Origin: Longimicrobium sp. | GTDB lineage: Bacteria; Gemmatimonadota; Gemmatimonadetes; Longimicrobiales; Longimicrobiaceae | Direction: 5' to 3' | Length of the DNA stretch: 64,000 nucleotides | NCBI GenBank assembly: GCA_036389135.1 | Contig: DASVQP010000019.1 | Span: 178,571 to 242,570, forward strand | In this document: positions 46,063-54,340 of the stretch, piece by piece | How positions within the stretch are numbered: position 1 is the first letter of the stretch | How the letters are laid out: each line of letters starts with the position of its first letter | Made by a program: the position numbers and the translations under genes | Notes under the pieces: generated by a model | Told to the model about the DNA's origin: nothing | Seen by the model: the letters and a program-made list of their open reading frames with translations, nothing else | Database searches by the model: none

Positions 46063-47283
46063 TCAGTTGCCGGCCAGGTATCCGCCGCGGTCGGTGGCCT
46101 CGGCGACGCGGTCGTGAACGGCGCGGCGGAGGGCCTGCATGCGGTTGTTGTCTTCGCCGTCGTAGGTGCGGTTGGTGAGGAGCACCACCCAGGTGCCGCG
46201 CTCGGGATCGATCCAGAGCGAGGTGCCCGTGTAGCCGGTGTGGCCGAAGGCGATGGTGGAGATGCGCGTCCCCGCCGAGCCGCCGCCGCCCGGCGGGGGC
46301 GTGTCCCACCCCAGCGCCCGCGTGCTCGCGCCCGGCTGCCGCATGGCGAACTGCCTCACCGTGGAGGCGCGAAAGATCCGCACGCCGTGCAGCTCGCCGC
46401 CGTTCGCCAGCATCCCGGCGAAGCGCGCCAGGTCGTGCGCGGTGGAGAAGAGGCCCGCGTTCCCCGCGATCCCGCCCAGGCGCCGCGCGATGGGGTCGTG
46501 CACGCGCCCCTTGAAGCCGGTGCCCATGCGGCCGGAGGTGCCGGCGCAGCGCTGGCACCCGTCCGGGCCGAAGACGTACGAGGTGGAGGTCATCCCCAGC
46601 GGCTGGAAGACGCGCCGGTCGAGCAGGTGGTATAGCGGCTCCCCCGCCGCGCGCTCGGCGGCGGCGAAGAGCACGATGGGGCTCAGGTCCGAGTACTCCA
46701 TCCGCCCGCCGGGGTAGGTCACCAGCGGGGTGCGCAGCACGTGCGCCAGCGCCTGCGCGCGCGACAGCCCGGAGGGCACGTCGGTGCCGGCGGGGAGCCC
46801 GGAGGTGTGGGTGAGGAGGTTGCGGACCGTCACGTACTCCTTCCCCCCGCCCGCGAACTCCGGCAGGTACGACGAGACGCGCTCGTCCAGCCCCATCTTG
46901 CCGTCCTCCACCAGCAACATCACCGCCGTCGTCGTTCCCACCACCTTGGTGAGGGAGGCGAGGTCGAACACCGTCTCGTCCGGGTCCACCGGGGCCGAGT
47001 CCCACCCGCGCCCCGTGTTGCCGAACCCTTCTTCCAGCACGATCTCGCCGCGGCGGCCGATGGCCAGCGCGGCGCCGGGGAAGGACCCGCGCTGCAGCTC
47101 GGAGTAGACGGCTTCCTCGGCGCGGATCAGGCCGATGGCGCTCATCCCGACGGACGACGGCGCGGCGAGCTCGTGGCGAGCAAGACCGGGATCGGTGCGG
47201 ACGCGGAACGAATCCGGCTCGGATGCGAGCGGCCCCGGCGCGAGAATGCCGAGCGACGCCGCCAGGGAGAGGGCGGTAAGCAT
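46063..47283 (-). CDS. Serine hydrolase of the beta-lactamase (class C/PBP) family
   Basis: 406 residues with a signal peptide (MLTALSLAASLGILAPGPLAS). Active-site motifs: SxxK in FDLASLTKVVG near residue 110, the Tyr motif YSDLSP, and a late GHTGYTG in the KTG position. These are the nucleophile, base and oxyanion features of class C beta-lactamases and DD-peptidases. Small esterases of this family are more common than true lactamases in environmental bacteria, so resistance is not implied. A good promoter precedes it (47338-47366). Confidence 0.9.
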   Translation of the reverse strand: MLTALSLAASLGILAPGPLASEPDSFRVRTDPGLARHELAAPSSVGMSAIGLIRAEEAVYSELQRGSFPGAALAIGRRGEIVLEEGFGNTGRGWDSAPVDPDETVFDLASLTKVVGTTTAVMLLVEDGKMGLDERVSSYLPEFAGGGKEYVTVRNLLTHTSGLPAGTDVPSGLSRAQALAHVLRTPLVTYPGGRMEYSDLSPIVLFAAAERAAGEPLYHLLDRRVFQPLGMTSTSYVFGPDGCQRCAGTSGRMGTGFKGRVHDPIARRLGGIAGNAGLFSTAHDLARFAGMLANGGELHGVRIFRASTVRQFAMRQPGASTRALGWDTPPPGGGGSAGTRISTIAFGHTGYTGTSLWIDPERGTWVVLLTNRTYDGEDNNRMQALRRAVHDRVAEATDRGGYLAGN

Positions 47284-47337
47284 GGGGATGCTTGTGGCTG
47301 GGGGGTGAGACTGGCTGGGTTTGGGAGTGGGATATGC

Positions 47338-47366
47338 ACTCTATACCTCCCGTCCAGCCTTGTCAA
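47338..47366 (-). promoter_or_regulatory. Sigma-70-type promoter of the serine hydrolase gene
   Basis: On the minus strand, TTGACA (47361-47366), 17 bp, TAGAGT (47338-47343), 55 bp ahead of the start at 47283. A TTAC-GTGA-GTAA dyad at 47377-47388 lies just upstream of the -35. Confidence 0.6.
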
Positions 47367-47690
47367 CAATCGCGTGTTACGTGAGTAATGTTCGGAGTTG
47401 ATTCGGTCTCCGATCCCTGCAACCACGCCGAAATCCAAGCCGTACAACACCTTGCAATCCGCGCCGTATCAATGTGGCGCTATTGCACTGCTTTCCCCTA
47501 ACTCGATGTGCCGCAAGCGCATTGCCCGATTATCCGCGCGGTAGGGTGTCCGGATTAAGATTTTGCGGACCCCTGTCGCGTAGCAGTATGGCGGACCTAG
47601 GCGAAACTGCACGTCCTCAACCTCATATGATGCAACCCGCGGAGGTGTGGCGGAGTTCCAGTGCCCTTCTTTTCGTTCCCCTCTCCGTTA
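47367..47690. other. Spacer with dyad, otherwise empty
   Basis: 324 bp between the serine hydrolase promoter and the half hairpin at 47691. Apart from the TTAC...GTAA dyad at 47377-47388 I see nothing. It is less GC-rich than its surroundings. Confidence 0.45.
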
Positions 47691-47711
47691 CCTCTGTGTC
47701 TCTGTGTGAGA
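47691..47711. repeat. TCACACAGAG hairpin element, half copy 4
   Basis: Only the arm CCTCTGTGTCTCTGTGTGAGA is present, 8 nt from the NtrC stop at 47719. No left arm occurs within 120 bp, so this is a decayed or truncated copy. Confidence 0.7.
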
Positions 47712-47718
47712 CCCGCTG

Positions 47719-49086
47719 TCAGTCGCGTTCGAGCCCAATCTGGCGGAGACGCTTCTGGAGGCTCTGGCGGTGGATGCCCAGCGCCTGCGCCGTGCGCGAG
47801 ACGTTGCCGCCGTGCCGCTCCAGCGCCGCCGCCAGGAAGCCGCGCTCCCATGCGTCCATGGCGCGGGCGCGGGCATCGGCCCAGGAGAGGTCCGCGAGGG
47901 CGGCGTCCACCGGGCCCAGCGGCGCGCGCGTGTCCAGGCCGGGAGGAAGGTCGGCGGGCTCGATCGTTTCCCCCTCGGCCAGCACGACGGCGCGCTCGAT
48001 AGCGTTCCGGAGCTCGCGGACGTTGCCAGGCCAGTCGTGCGCCAGCAAGATGCGGCGGGCGGCCTCGGAGAGGGCGCGGGTGGGGCGGGCGTGGCGCTCC
48101 GCGAAGAAGGCCAGGAAGTGCGCCGCGATGGCCGGGATGTCCTCCCGCCGCTCGCGCAGCGGCGGAAGGTGCAGCCCGATCACGCTCAACCGGTACAGCA
48201 GGTCCTCGCGAAACGTGCCCTCCGCCGCCATCCGCTGCAGCGGACGGTTGGTTGCGGCCACCACGCGCACGTCCACCACCACCGGCTTCGTGCCGCCCAC
48301 GGGGGTCACCTGCCGCTCCTCCAGCGCGCGGAGGAGCTTGGCCTGCGCGGGAGCGGCCAGGTCGCCCACCTCGTCCAGGAAGAGCGTTCCGCCGCTCGCC
48401 GCCTCGAACAGCCCCACGCGGTCACGGTCGGCGCCGGTGAAGGCGCCGCGCAGGTGGCCAAAGAGCTCGCTCTCGATCAGCTCGCCGGGAAGGGCGGAGC
48501 AGTTGATGGCCACGAACGCCGCGCCGCTGCGCCGGCTCTCCGCGTGCAGGGCGCGCGCGACCACCTCCTTTCCCGTTCCGCTCTCGCCGGTGATGAGGAC
48601 GGTGGCGTCGGTGGGGGCGGCGCGGCGCACCACGCTCTGCACCTGGCGCAGGGCGGGCGAGTCGCCGATCAGCCCGCGAAAGGCGCCGCCCAGCTCCTCG
48701 CGCAGCCGCACGTTCTCCGCGCGCAGGGCCAGGAGCTCGCGGGCGCGCCGGGCGATGGCGCGGATCTCCTCGTTGTCGAAAGGCTTGGGGACGTAGCCGT
48801 ACGCCCCCTCGCGCAGTGCCCGCACCGCCAGCCGCTCGTCGCCGTGCGCCGTCATCAGCACGAAGAGGGTGCCGGGGTGCCGCGAGCGCACCTCCTCCAG
48901 CAATTCCAGCCCACTCATGGCGGGCATCGAGAGGTCGGAGATCACCAGGTCCGCCGGCGCGTCCTCCAGCGCGGCGAGGGCGGCGGGGGCGTGCTCGGCC
49001 TCGCGCACGTCGTGCCCCTCCTCCTCCAGCAGCTCCGACAGCGAAAAGCGGATCGAGCGCTCGTCGTCCACCACCAGGATCTTCAT
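47719..49086 (-). CDS. Sigma-54-dependent response regulator (NtrC family)
   Basis: 455 residues. Receiver: acidic pair D7/D8, phospho-acceptor D51 in LVISDLSMP, T79 and K101 in GYVPKPF. AAA+ domain: Walker A GESGTGKE at 167-174, the sigma-54 contact loop GAFTGA at 214-219, Walker B region GGTLFLDEVGDL. C-terminal Fis-type HTH (NVSRTAQALGIHRQSLQKRLRQIGL). It activates RpoN-dependent promoters when phosphorylated by its partner kinase. ATGA overlap (49083-49086) with the kinase gene fixes the start and indicates coupling. Its targets are unknown; the receptor gene in the same operon is the first candidate. Confidence 0.95.
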   Translation of the reverse strand: MKILVVDDERSIRFSLSELLEEEGHDVREAEHAPAALAALEDAPADLVISDLSMPAMSGLELLEEVRSRHPGTLFVLMTAHGDERLAVRALREGAYGYVPKPFDNEEIRAIARRARELLALRAENVRLREELGGAFRGLIGDSPALRQVQSVVRRAAPTDATVLITGESGTGKEVVARALHAESRRSGAAFVAINCSALPGELIESELFGHLRGAFTGADRDRVGLFEAASGGTLFLDEVGDLAAPAQAKLLRALEERQVTPVGGTKPVVVDVRVVAATNRPLQRMAAEGTFREDLLYRLSVIGLHLPPLRERREDIPAIAAHFLAFFAERHARPTRALSEAARRILLAHDWPGNVRELRNAIERAVVLAEGETIEPADLPPGLDTRAPLGPVDAALADLSWADARARAMDAWERGFLAAALERHGGNVSRTAQALGIHRQSLQKRLRQIGLERD

Positions 49087-50405
49087 CGCGCCGCCTGTGG
49101 AGATGGAATGCGGATGGAGAACTCCGCGCCGCCGCCGGGTGCGCCGCCCACCCGCGCCTCCCACCCCAGCTCGCGCGCCAGGCGGCGGACGACGGCCAGC
49201 CCCAGCCCCGTTCCCCCGCCCTCGCTGCGAAAGGGCTCCCAGATCCGCTCGCGCTCCGCGGGGGGGACGCCGGGACCGGTGTCGCTCACCACCACCTCCA
49301 GGTCGCCCTGCGCGGGGCGGGCGGCGAGATGCACCCTGCCCCCGGCGGGGGTGTGGCGGATGGCGTTGAGGAGGAGGTTGAGGATGGCCTGCGCGAGCGC
49401 CTCCCGCGGCGCCGCGGCCACGCTGCCCCCCGCGTCCACATTGACGGTGACGCCGCCCTTGCGCGCGTGCGCCTCCACCAGCAGCAGGAGGTCTTCGAAG
49501 AGGGGCGCGAGCGGCGTCCGGGCACCGGGCTCGGGGCGGATCGTGGCGCGCCGCGCGAAGCCCAGCAGGTTGGCCACGATCCGCTCCACGCGCTCCGCCT
49601 CCTCCAGGATCACGGCGGCGTAGCGCCGTCGCTTGGCGTCGTCCACGTCGTCCTCGGCGAGGCGCTGGGCCAGTGAGCGCATGCCGGTGAGCGGGTTGCG
49701 CACCTCGTGCGCCACCGACGCGGAGAGCTCCCCCAGCACCGCCAGCCGCTCCTGCTCGGTGGCGGCGGCGGCCAACTCGCCGGTCCTCGACGCGCGCACC
49801 TCGATGTCGTAGAAGCGCAGCCGCGACACCCCCACGAAGATCAGGAGCTGGATCCACACCATCGCCAGCGGCAGGGCGTAGACGGAGTGCGAGCCCTCGG
49901 TGAAGTAGCCGCCGATCAGCCCCAGCGGGAGCACCGCCACCATCCCCGCCACCACCCCCTGGCTCAGCCGGCGCTCCCCGGGTCCTTTGATCTGCCGCCT
50001 CCTCAGCCCGAAGCGCACCATCGGCACGGTGCCCCCAATCCAGCCCACGAGCTGCCAGACGTCCAGGATCACCCCGCCGTCGCGCCGCACGGCCATCGGG
50101 AGGAGGGCGAGGCCGGCGCACACCGCCAGGAGCGCCTGCCAGTCCGGCCGTTCCATCCCCTCCGCCAGCGCGAAGGCCAGGAAAAACGCGGGGAGCATGT
50201 GGATGATGCCGAAGAAGAGCGGTCCGCGCGCGCCGCCGGTGGCGAACGTCCAGCCCTGCACGGCCAGCCACGACATCAGCCCCGCCTGGAAGAGGGCGTA
50301 CCAGCGCACCCCGCGGCTGCGGGGGTTGAAGAGGAGGAGCGTCGCCGTGCTGAAGAAGACCACTCCGCAGGCAAAGAACGCGACCGCGACGGCAAGGGAG
50401 CTCAT
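49083..50405 (-). CDS. Membrane sensor histidine kinase
   Basis: 440 residues. The N-terminal 215 residues hold about seven hydrophobic helices (VAVAFFACGVVFFSTATLLLF, LLAVCAGLALLPMAV, VVAGMVAVLPLGLIGGYF and others), a membrane-embedded sensor like the 7TM type. HisKA: SASVAHEVRNPLTGMRSLAQRLAED, phospho-His in VAHEVRNPL. HATPase_c: ILNLLLNAIRHTPAGG, VVSDTGPGVPP, GGGTGLGLAVVRRL. No PAS, HAMP or periplasmic loop is visible. It overlaps ntrC by ATGA and lies 15 nt after the TonB-dependent receptor. Signal unknown. Confidence 0.93.
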   Translation of the reverse strand: MSSLAVAVAFFACGVVFFSTATLLLFNPRSRGVRWYALFQAGLMSWLAVQGWTFATGGARGPLFFGIIHMLPAFFLAFALAEGMERPDWQALLAVCAGLALLPMAVRRDGGVILDVWQLVGWIGGTVPMVRFGLRRRQIKGPGERRLSQGVVAGMVAVLPLGLIGGYFTEGSHSVYALPLAMVWIQLLIFVGVSRLRFYDIEVRASRTGELAAAATEQERLAVLGELSASVAHEVRNPLTGMRSLAQRLAEDDVDDAKRRRYAAVILEEAERVERIVANLLGFARRATIRPEPGARTPLAPLFEDLLLLVEAHARKGGVTVNVDAGGSVAAAPREALAQAILNLLLNAIRHTPAGGRVHLAARPAQGDLEVVVSDTGPGVPPAERERIWEPFRSEGGGTGLGLAVVRRLARELGWEARVGGAPGGGAEFSIRIPSPQAAR

Positions 50406-50420
50406 CGGCTGGAATCCCGC

Positions 50421-52952
50421 TCAGAAGTTGACGCTGCCGCCGAGGACGGCCGTGCGCTGCCCAAAGAAGTTGGGGATCGTGGTGCGCCGGTCCGCCGCGT
50501 CGTCGTAGCTGTAGCCCGCGATGTTGGCGCGGCCCGCGGTGTTCAGCATCTCCAGGTACGTCACCACCATCCGCCCGCGCACCGTCCAGAAGCGGGTGAG
50601 GCGGGTGTCGAGGCGCAGGTAGTGCGGCAGCCGGTCGCCGTTCGGCTCGCCCGGTGCGCCGGCCGAGCGCGGAGTGAAGGGGCGCCCGCTGGCGAAGCGC
50701 AGCGTGTTGCCCAGCTGCAGCTCGCCGGGAAGCCGCACGGTGGCCACGCCGGTGAAGGAGTGCGTCACGTCCACCGCCGAGGGTACCACCCGCCCGTCCT
50801 CCAGCTCCAGCCGCCCGCGCAGGAGCGAGTACGTCACCCACCCGTTCACCCGCGCCTGCCGGCTCCAGCGCACGATCGCGTCCAGACCCGTGGCGCGGCC
50901 CGCGGCCACCTGCGGCCCGTCGCCGGCTTCGGCGTAGCGGCCGTACGACTTGGTGTACGCCTCTACCTTGAGCGACGGCTCGCCGGAACGCTCCGCGCCC
51001 ACCACCAGGTGCCGCGCCCGCGTGGGGACGCCCGCCGGGGAGCCCGCGTCCGGGAGGGCGAAGCGCGTCCGCCAGCGCCCCTGGTGGAACTCGCCGCCCG
51101 CCGCGCGCAGCGTCCAGTCCCCCGCGCGGAAGGCGAGCGCCAGCCGCGGGTCCGCCGTCCACTCCGTCTCGCCGGGAAGGCGGTCGGCGCGGATGCCGGC
51201 CACCACCGCGAGCCGTCCCGACGCCGCCCACTCGTACTCCGCGTAGCCGCCCACGTGCGATGCGTCATCGGTGGTCGCCTCCAGCGCCTGCGAGGGCGAG
51301 CCGGGGGCGAGCTGGTCGGTGGTGGGGGTGACGCCGGTCTGGCGGGCGTCCATCCCCGCGGCCTCGGCGCCGGCGCGAAGGCGGCCGCCGCCCAGCATCC
51401 ACTCCGTGTCCACGCGCGCGGCGACCCCGCGGTCGGTGCGCTCGCGGTCCAGCACCCCGAAGTCGAAGCCGGTGGTGCGCTCCGTGGCGCTCAGGTTGGC
51501 CCGCACCGCCACCCGCCCGTCGCGCGACACCCCGCGCCCGGAGAGCGTCGCCAGCGTCGTGCCGCCGCGCGAGCCGAACGCCCCGCTGTAGCCGTACGCG
51601 CGCACGTTGCGGGCGGACTGGTCGGTGTCCACCAGGCCGGTGGCCTTGAGCTGCCACCCCGGGCGCGGCGCCCACACCGCGCCGCCGATCCCTTCCAGCG
51701 CGCGCGGCGCCGTGTCAAACTCGCCGCCGCGGCCGTGCATCGCCAGCATCATCGACGCCTCGGTGACGCGCGCGGCGCCCCACACCCCCGCCCGCTTCCC
51801 GGCGGGGAGCTGGAGCATCGCCCCCGCGCCCACCGTGTTGGCCGAGAGCACGCCCGCGCGGGTGGAGGGCCGGCCGAGCGTTTCCACGTCCAGCACGCCG
51901 GAGAGGGCGTTGCCGTAGCGCGCGCCGAAGCCGCCGCTGGAAAAGGTGGCGGAGCCCAGCACCGCCGGGTCCAGCACGCCGAACGCGCCGCCATGGAGCG
52001 ACTCGTAGCGCCCCGCGTACACCAGCCGCGCCCCGTCCACCCAGACGGGAGCCTCGGCGGGGTCGCCGCCGCGCACGTACAGGTCGGCCCCCTCGGCGGC
52101 GCGGGTGGTGCCCGGCCCCGTCTGGATCGCCTGCATCAGGTCCGCGGTGCCGCCCGGGGTCATCAGCACGTCCATCCGCTTCAGCGAGGTGCCGCTGCGC
52201 GCATCGTCCATCCGGTTTGCGCTGGCCTGCACCGTGAGCCCCTCCAGCAGCACCGCCTGCTTCGGCGCGGGTGCCGCCGGTGCGGCGATGGCGGCTGCCG
52301 CCGGAGCCGTGGCGGCCGAATCGGGGGCATCCGCGCGGCGCTCGTGGCGCTGGATCAGCTCGGCGAAGCGCGCCTCCCCCGGAAAGAGCGCCGCTCCGCG
52401 ACGCCAGATCGCCAGCGCGTCGGCCGTGCGGCTCTTGCGGACGTACAGCTCGCCGAGGCGCAGGTAGGGCTGCGCGTAGATGCCGGGGGTGTTCCGCGTC
52501 CCCTGCTGCGCCACCAGCTGCTCAAACTCGCGCACCGCGTCGTCCGTGCGGCCCAGGAAGGTGGGGAGGTGAAAGTAGTTCAGGGCGAGCACGTAGCGCC
52601 CCGTCCAGTGGGTGCTGTCGATGGCGAGTGCCGCCTTCAGCAGCTCGATCGATTGCCCGGAGAGCCTTGCCTTGCTCATGAAGTCCGCGAACCCGATGCG
52701 GCACTCGCCGATCACCCGCGCGAGCCCCACCCGCGGCTCCGCGCTCTGGGGCTCGGCGGCCAAGCGGGCGCGGTAGAGGCGCTCGGCGCGGTCCGCTGCC
52801 GTGGAGGCTGCGGCCTCGTTCCTGGCCCCCGCCGCGCGCGAGCACTCGGTGAGGGCGCTGTCCGCCGCGGTGGGGACGGGGGCCTGGGCGGTGGCCGTAC
52901 CGTTCATCGCAAGTAGGGCCGCTCCGGCCAAAAGCACGATCTTGTTTCGCAT
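50421..52952 (-). CDS. TonB-dependent receptor with N-terminal TPR domain
   Basis: 843 residues from ATG 52952 (signal MRNKIVLLAGAALLAMNGTATAQ). Residues 40-200 are TPR-like helices (LYRARLAAEPQSAEPRVGLARVIGEC and LGELYVRKSRTADALAIWRRGAALFP). A linker of Ala and Pro is followed by a plug near 225-340 (LLEGLTVQASANRMDDARSG, DLYVRGGDPAEAPVWVDGARLVY, GFGARYGNALSGVLDVET) and then a beta-barrel ending in aromatic-rich strands and AVLGGSVNF. A TPR region in place of the usual carboxypeptidase-like domain is uncommon. Transcribed first in an operon with the histidine kinase and NtrC regulator. The substrate is unknown. Confidence 0.85.
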   Translation of the reverse strand: MRNKIVLLAGAALLAMNGTATAQAPVPTAADSALTECSRAAGARNEAAASTAADRAERLYRARLAAEPQSAEPRVGLARVIGECRIGFADFMSKARLSGQSIELLKAALAIDSTHWTGRYVLALNYFHLPTFLGRTDDAVREFEQLVAQQGTRNTPGIYAQPYLRLGELYVRKSRTADALAIWRRGAALFPGEARFAELIQRHERRADAPDSAATAPAAAAIAAPAAPAPKQAVLLEGLTVQASANRMDDARSGTSLKRMDVLMTPGGTADLMQAIQTGPGTTRAAEGADLYVRGGDPAEAPVWVDGARLVYAGRYESLHGGAFGVLDPAVLGSATFSSGGFGARYGNALSGVLDVETLGRPSTRAGVLSANTVGAGAMLQLPAGKRAGVWGAARVTEASMMLAMHGRGGEFDTAPRALEGIGGAVWAPRPGWQLKATGLVDTDQSARNVRAYGYSGAFGSRGGTTLATLSGRGVSRDGRVAVRANLSATERTTGFDFGVLDRERTDRGVAARVDTEWMLGGGRLRAGAEAAGMDARQTGVTPTTDQLAPGSPSQALEATTDDASHVGGYAEYEWAASGRLAVVAGIRADRLPGETEWTADPRLALAFRAGDWTLRAAGGEFHQGRWRTRFALPDAGSPAGVPTRARHLVVGAERSGEPSLKVEAYTKSYGRYAEAGDGPQVAAGRATGLDAIVRWSRQARVNGWVTYSLLRGRLELEDGRVVPSAVDVTHSFTGVATVRLPGELQLGNTLRFASGRPFTPRSAGAPGEPNGDRLPHYLRLDTRLTRFWTVRGRMVVTYLEMLNTAGRANIAGYSYDDAADRRTTIPNFFGQRTAVLGGSVNF

Positions 52953-53198
52953 GGTCGCCTCGATGTTGTTCGGTTGCACTCTGTCCTGCTCGTGCCTACC
53001 GACAAGGCAACCAGCGGTCCGGCTTGGCCGGATTCGCAAACCTCACTCCACCAACGATTTACGTGAATACAACCACCGCGCCGGGTGCCGCATCCGTGCT
53101 GCGGTGCAGCCGCGCGGCTGCACTCTGGCGGCGTCCGGCTGGCTCGGAACGTGAAGCAGAGGGGGGGATCAGCTTCGTCCACCCGCACGCGCGCACCG

Positions 53199-54029
53199 AT
53201 GCCACGCACCCGCACCCTCGCACACGTAGCCGCGCTCCTCGCCCCCCTGGCCCTGGCCTCGTGCGCGGGGAGCATCGGAGTCGAAGAGGAGGCGCAGCTC
53301 GGCGCGCAGTACGCGGCGGAGATCCGCGGGCAGGTGAGGCTCATCCAGGACCCGGTCGCGGTGGAGGCGCTCAACCGCATGGGGCAGGGGTTGGCCTCGC
53401 GCGCGGACTCCACCGGGCGGCGCTACACCTTTTACCTGGTCGACTCGCCCGAGGTGAACGCCTTCGCCATCCCCGGCGGCCACGTGTTCGTGAACCGCGG
53501 CCTCATCGAGCACGCGGACCTGGTGTCGGAGATGGCGGGGGTGCTTGGGCACGAGATCGCGCACGTGACCGAGCGGCACGGGCTGGAGCAGCTGGAGAAG
53601 CAGCAGCGCGCCAACATCCTGGTGCGGCTGGTCTACTGGGTGCTGGACCGGGAGCCGGGGATGGTGGAGCAGGTGGTGATCCAGGGGGGCGGCGCGGCGG
53701 TCTTCGCCAAGTACGGCCGCGACGCCGAGCGCGAGGCGGACGAGCGCGCCGTGGTGACGCTGGCCAACGCCGGCTACGATCCGGACGGGATCGCCACCTT
53801 TTTCGAGGAGCTGCTGCGCGAGCAGCGGGAGCAGCCGACCTCGTTCGACCAGTGGTTCGCGTCGCACCCCACAAGCACGGAGCGGGTGCGCAACACCCGC
53901 GCGATAATCGGGACGCTGGGGCCGCTGGATCGCGACCGGATGATCCGCGACACGCCGGAGTACCAGCGTTTCCGCGCCCGCGTGCAGGCCCTGCCGAGCC
54001 GTGCACCAGCCGCGCGACGCGGGGGATGA
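53199..54029 (+). CDS. M48-family metallopeptidase lipoprotein (BepA/LoiP-like)
   Basis: 276 residues from ATG 53199; a longer frame to 53085 would destroy the signal. Lipobox LALASC. The zinc motif is GHEIAHVTERHG (H118, E119, H122), with the third ligand in RDAEREADERAV. NAFAIPGGHVFVNRGLIE precedes it, as in M48 enzymes that act in the outer-membrane quality-control system. No TPR domain follows, so it is the short LoiP-like form. The Ala/Arg-rich tail is disordered. Divergent from the receptor operon across 246 bp. Confidence 0.93.
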   Translation: MPRTRTLAHVAALLAPLALASCAGSIGVEEEAQLGAQYAAEIRGQVRLIQDPVAVEALNRMGQGLASRADSTGRRYTFYLVDSPEVNAFAIPGGHVFVNRGLIEHADLVSEMAGVLGHEIAHVTERHGLEQLEKQQRANILVRLVYWVLDREPGMVEQVVIQGGGAAVFAKYGRDAEREADERAVVTLANAGYDPDGIATFFEELLREQREQPTSFDQWFASHPTSTERVRNTRAIIGTLGPLDRDRMIRDTPEYQRFRARVQALPSRAPAARRGG

Positions 54030-54042
54030 GCGGCGCAACGAG

Positions 54043-54215
54043 CACCGGGGGCTGAAGCCCCCGGCTGGAACCACGGGAAGACCGCTGAAGCGGTCTCGGG
54101 TGGCGCGGGTTCCCGTGCATTTCCAGGGCACGGGCGCAATAAATCACGCCATGGGATTGGTGCGGAAGGGGGGTGGAGTGGTGCCGAACACGGGCGCGAT
54201 GAATCGCGCCCCTAC
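54043..54215. repeat. Composite GC-rich hairpin block D
   Basis: CCGGGGGCTGAAGCCCCCGG (54045-54064), ACCGCTGAAGCGGT (54081-54094), GGGCGCAATAAATCACGCC (54132-54150) and GGGCGCGATGAATCGCGCCC (54192-54211). The first piece is repeated, inverted, at 61185-61237. Confidence 0.75.
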
Positions 54216-54243
54216 CGCTGCCCGCGTCCTTCGCCCCCTCTCT

Positions 54244-54277
54244 CGATAACAGAGGGCGCAGCCCTCTCCTGTTATCG
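54244..54277. terminator. Hairpin before the M1 aminopeptidase gene
   Basis: CGATAACAG (54244-54252) pairs with CTGTTATCG (54269-54277); an inner AGGGC/GCCCT stem extends it. It could end transcription from the M48 gene. No U tract. Confidence 0.5.
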
Positions 54278-54340
54278 GGAGCGGGGGCAGGCGAGTGTAA
54301 CGAGCCGGGGGTGAGGGCCCCCGCCAGCAACCCGGAGTAC

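Noticed and set aside
46063..47283. Antibiotic-resistance beta-lactamase
   Set aside because: The SxxK/YxN-like/KTG-like motifs show the family, but such proteins are mostly esterases or peptidases, and nothing in the sequence supports resistance.
47470..47500. Sigma-54 promoter upstream of the serine hydrolase region
   Set aside because: TGGCGCTATTGCA has GG and GC elements, but they are three bases too close for a -24/-12 promoter.
52953..53084. Sigma-54 promoter for the TonB receptor operon
   Set aside because: GGCACGAGC is present on the minus strand, but no TTGC follows at the required spacing.
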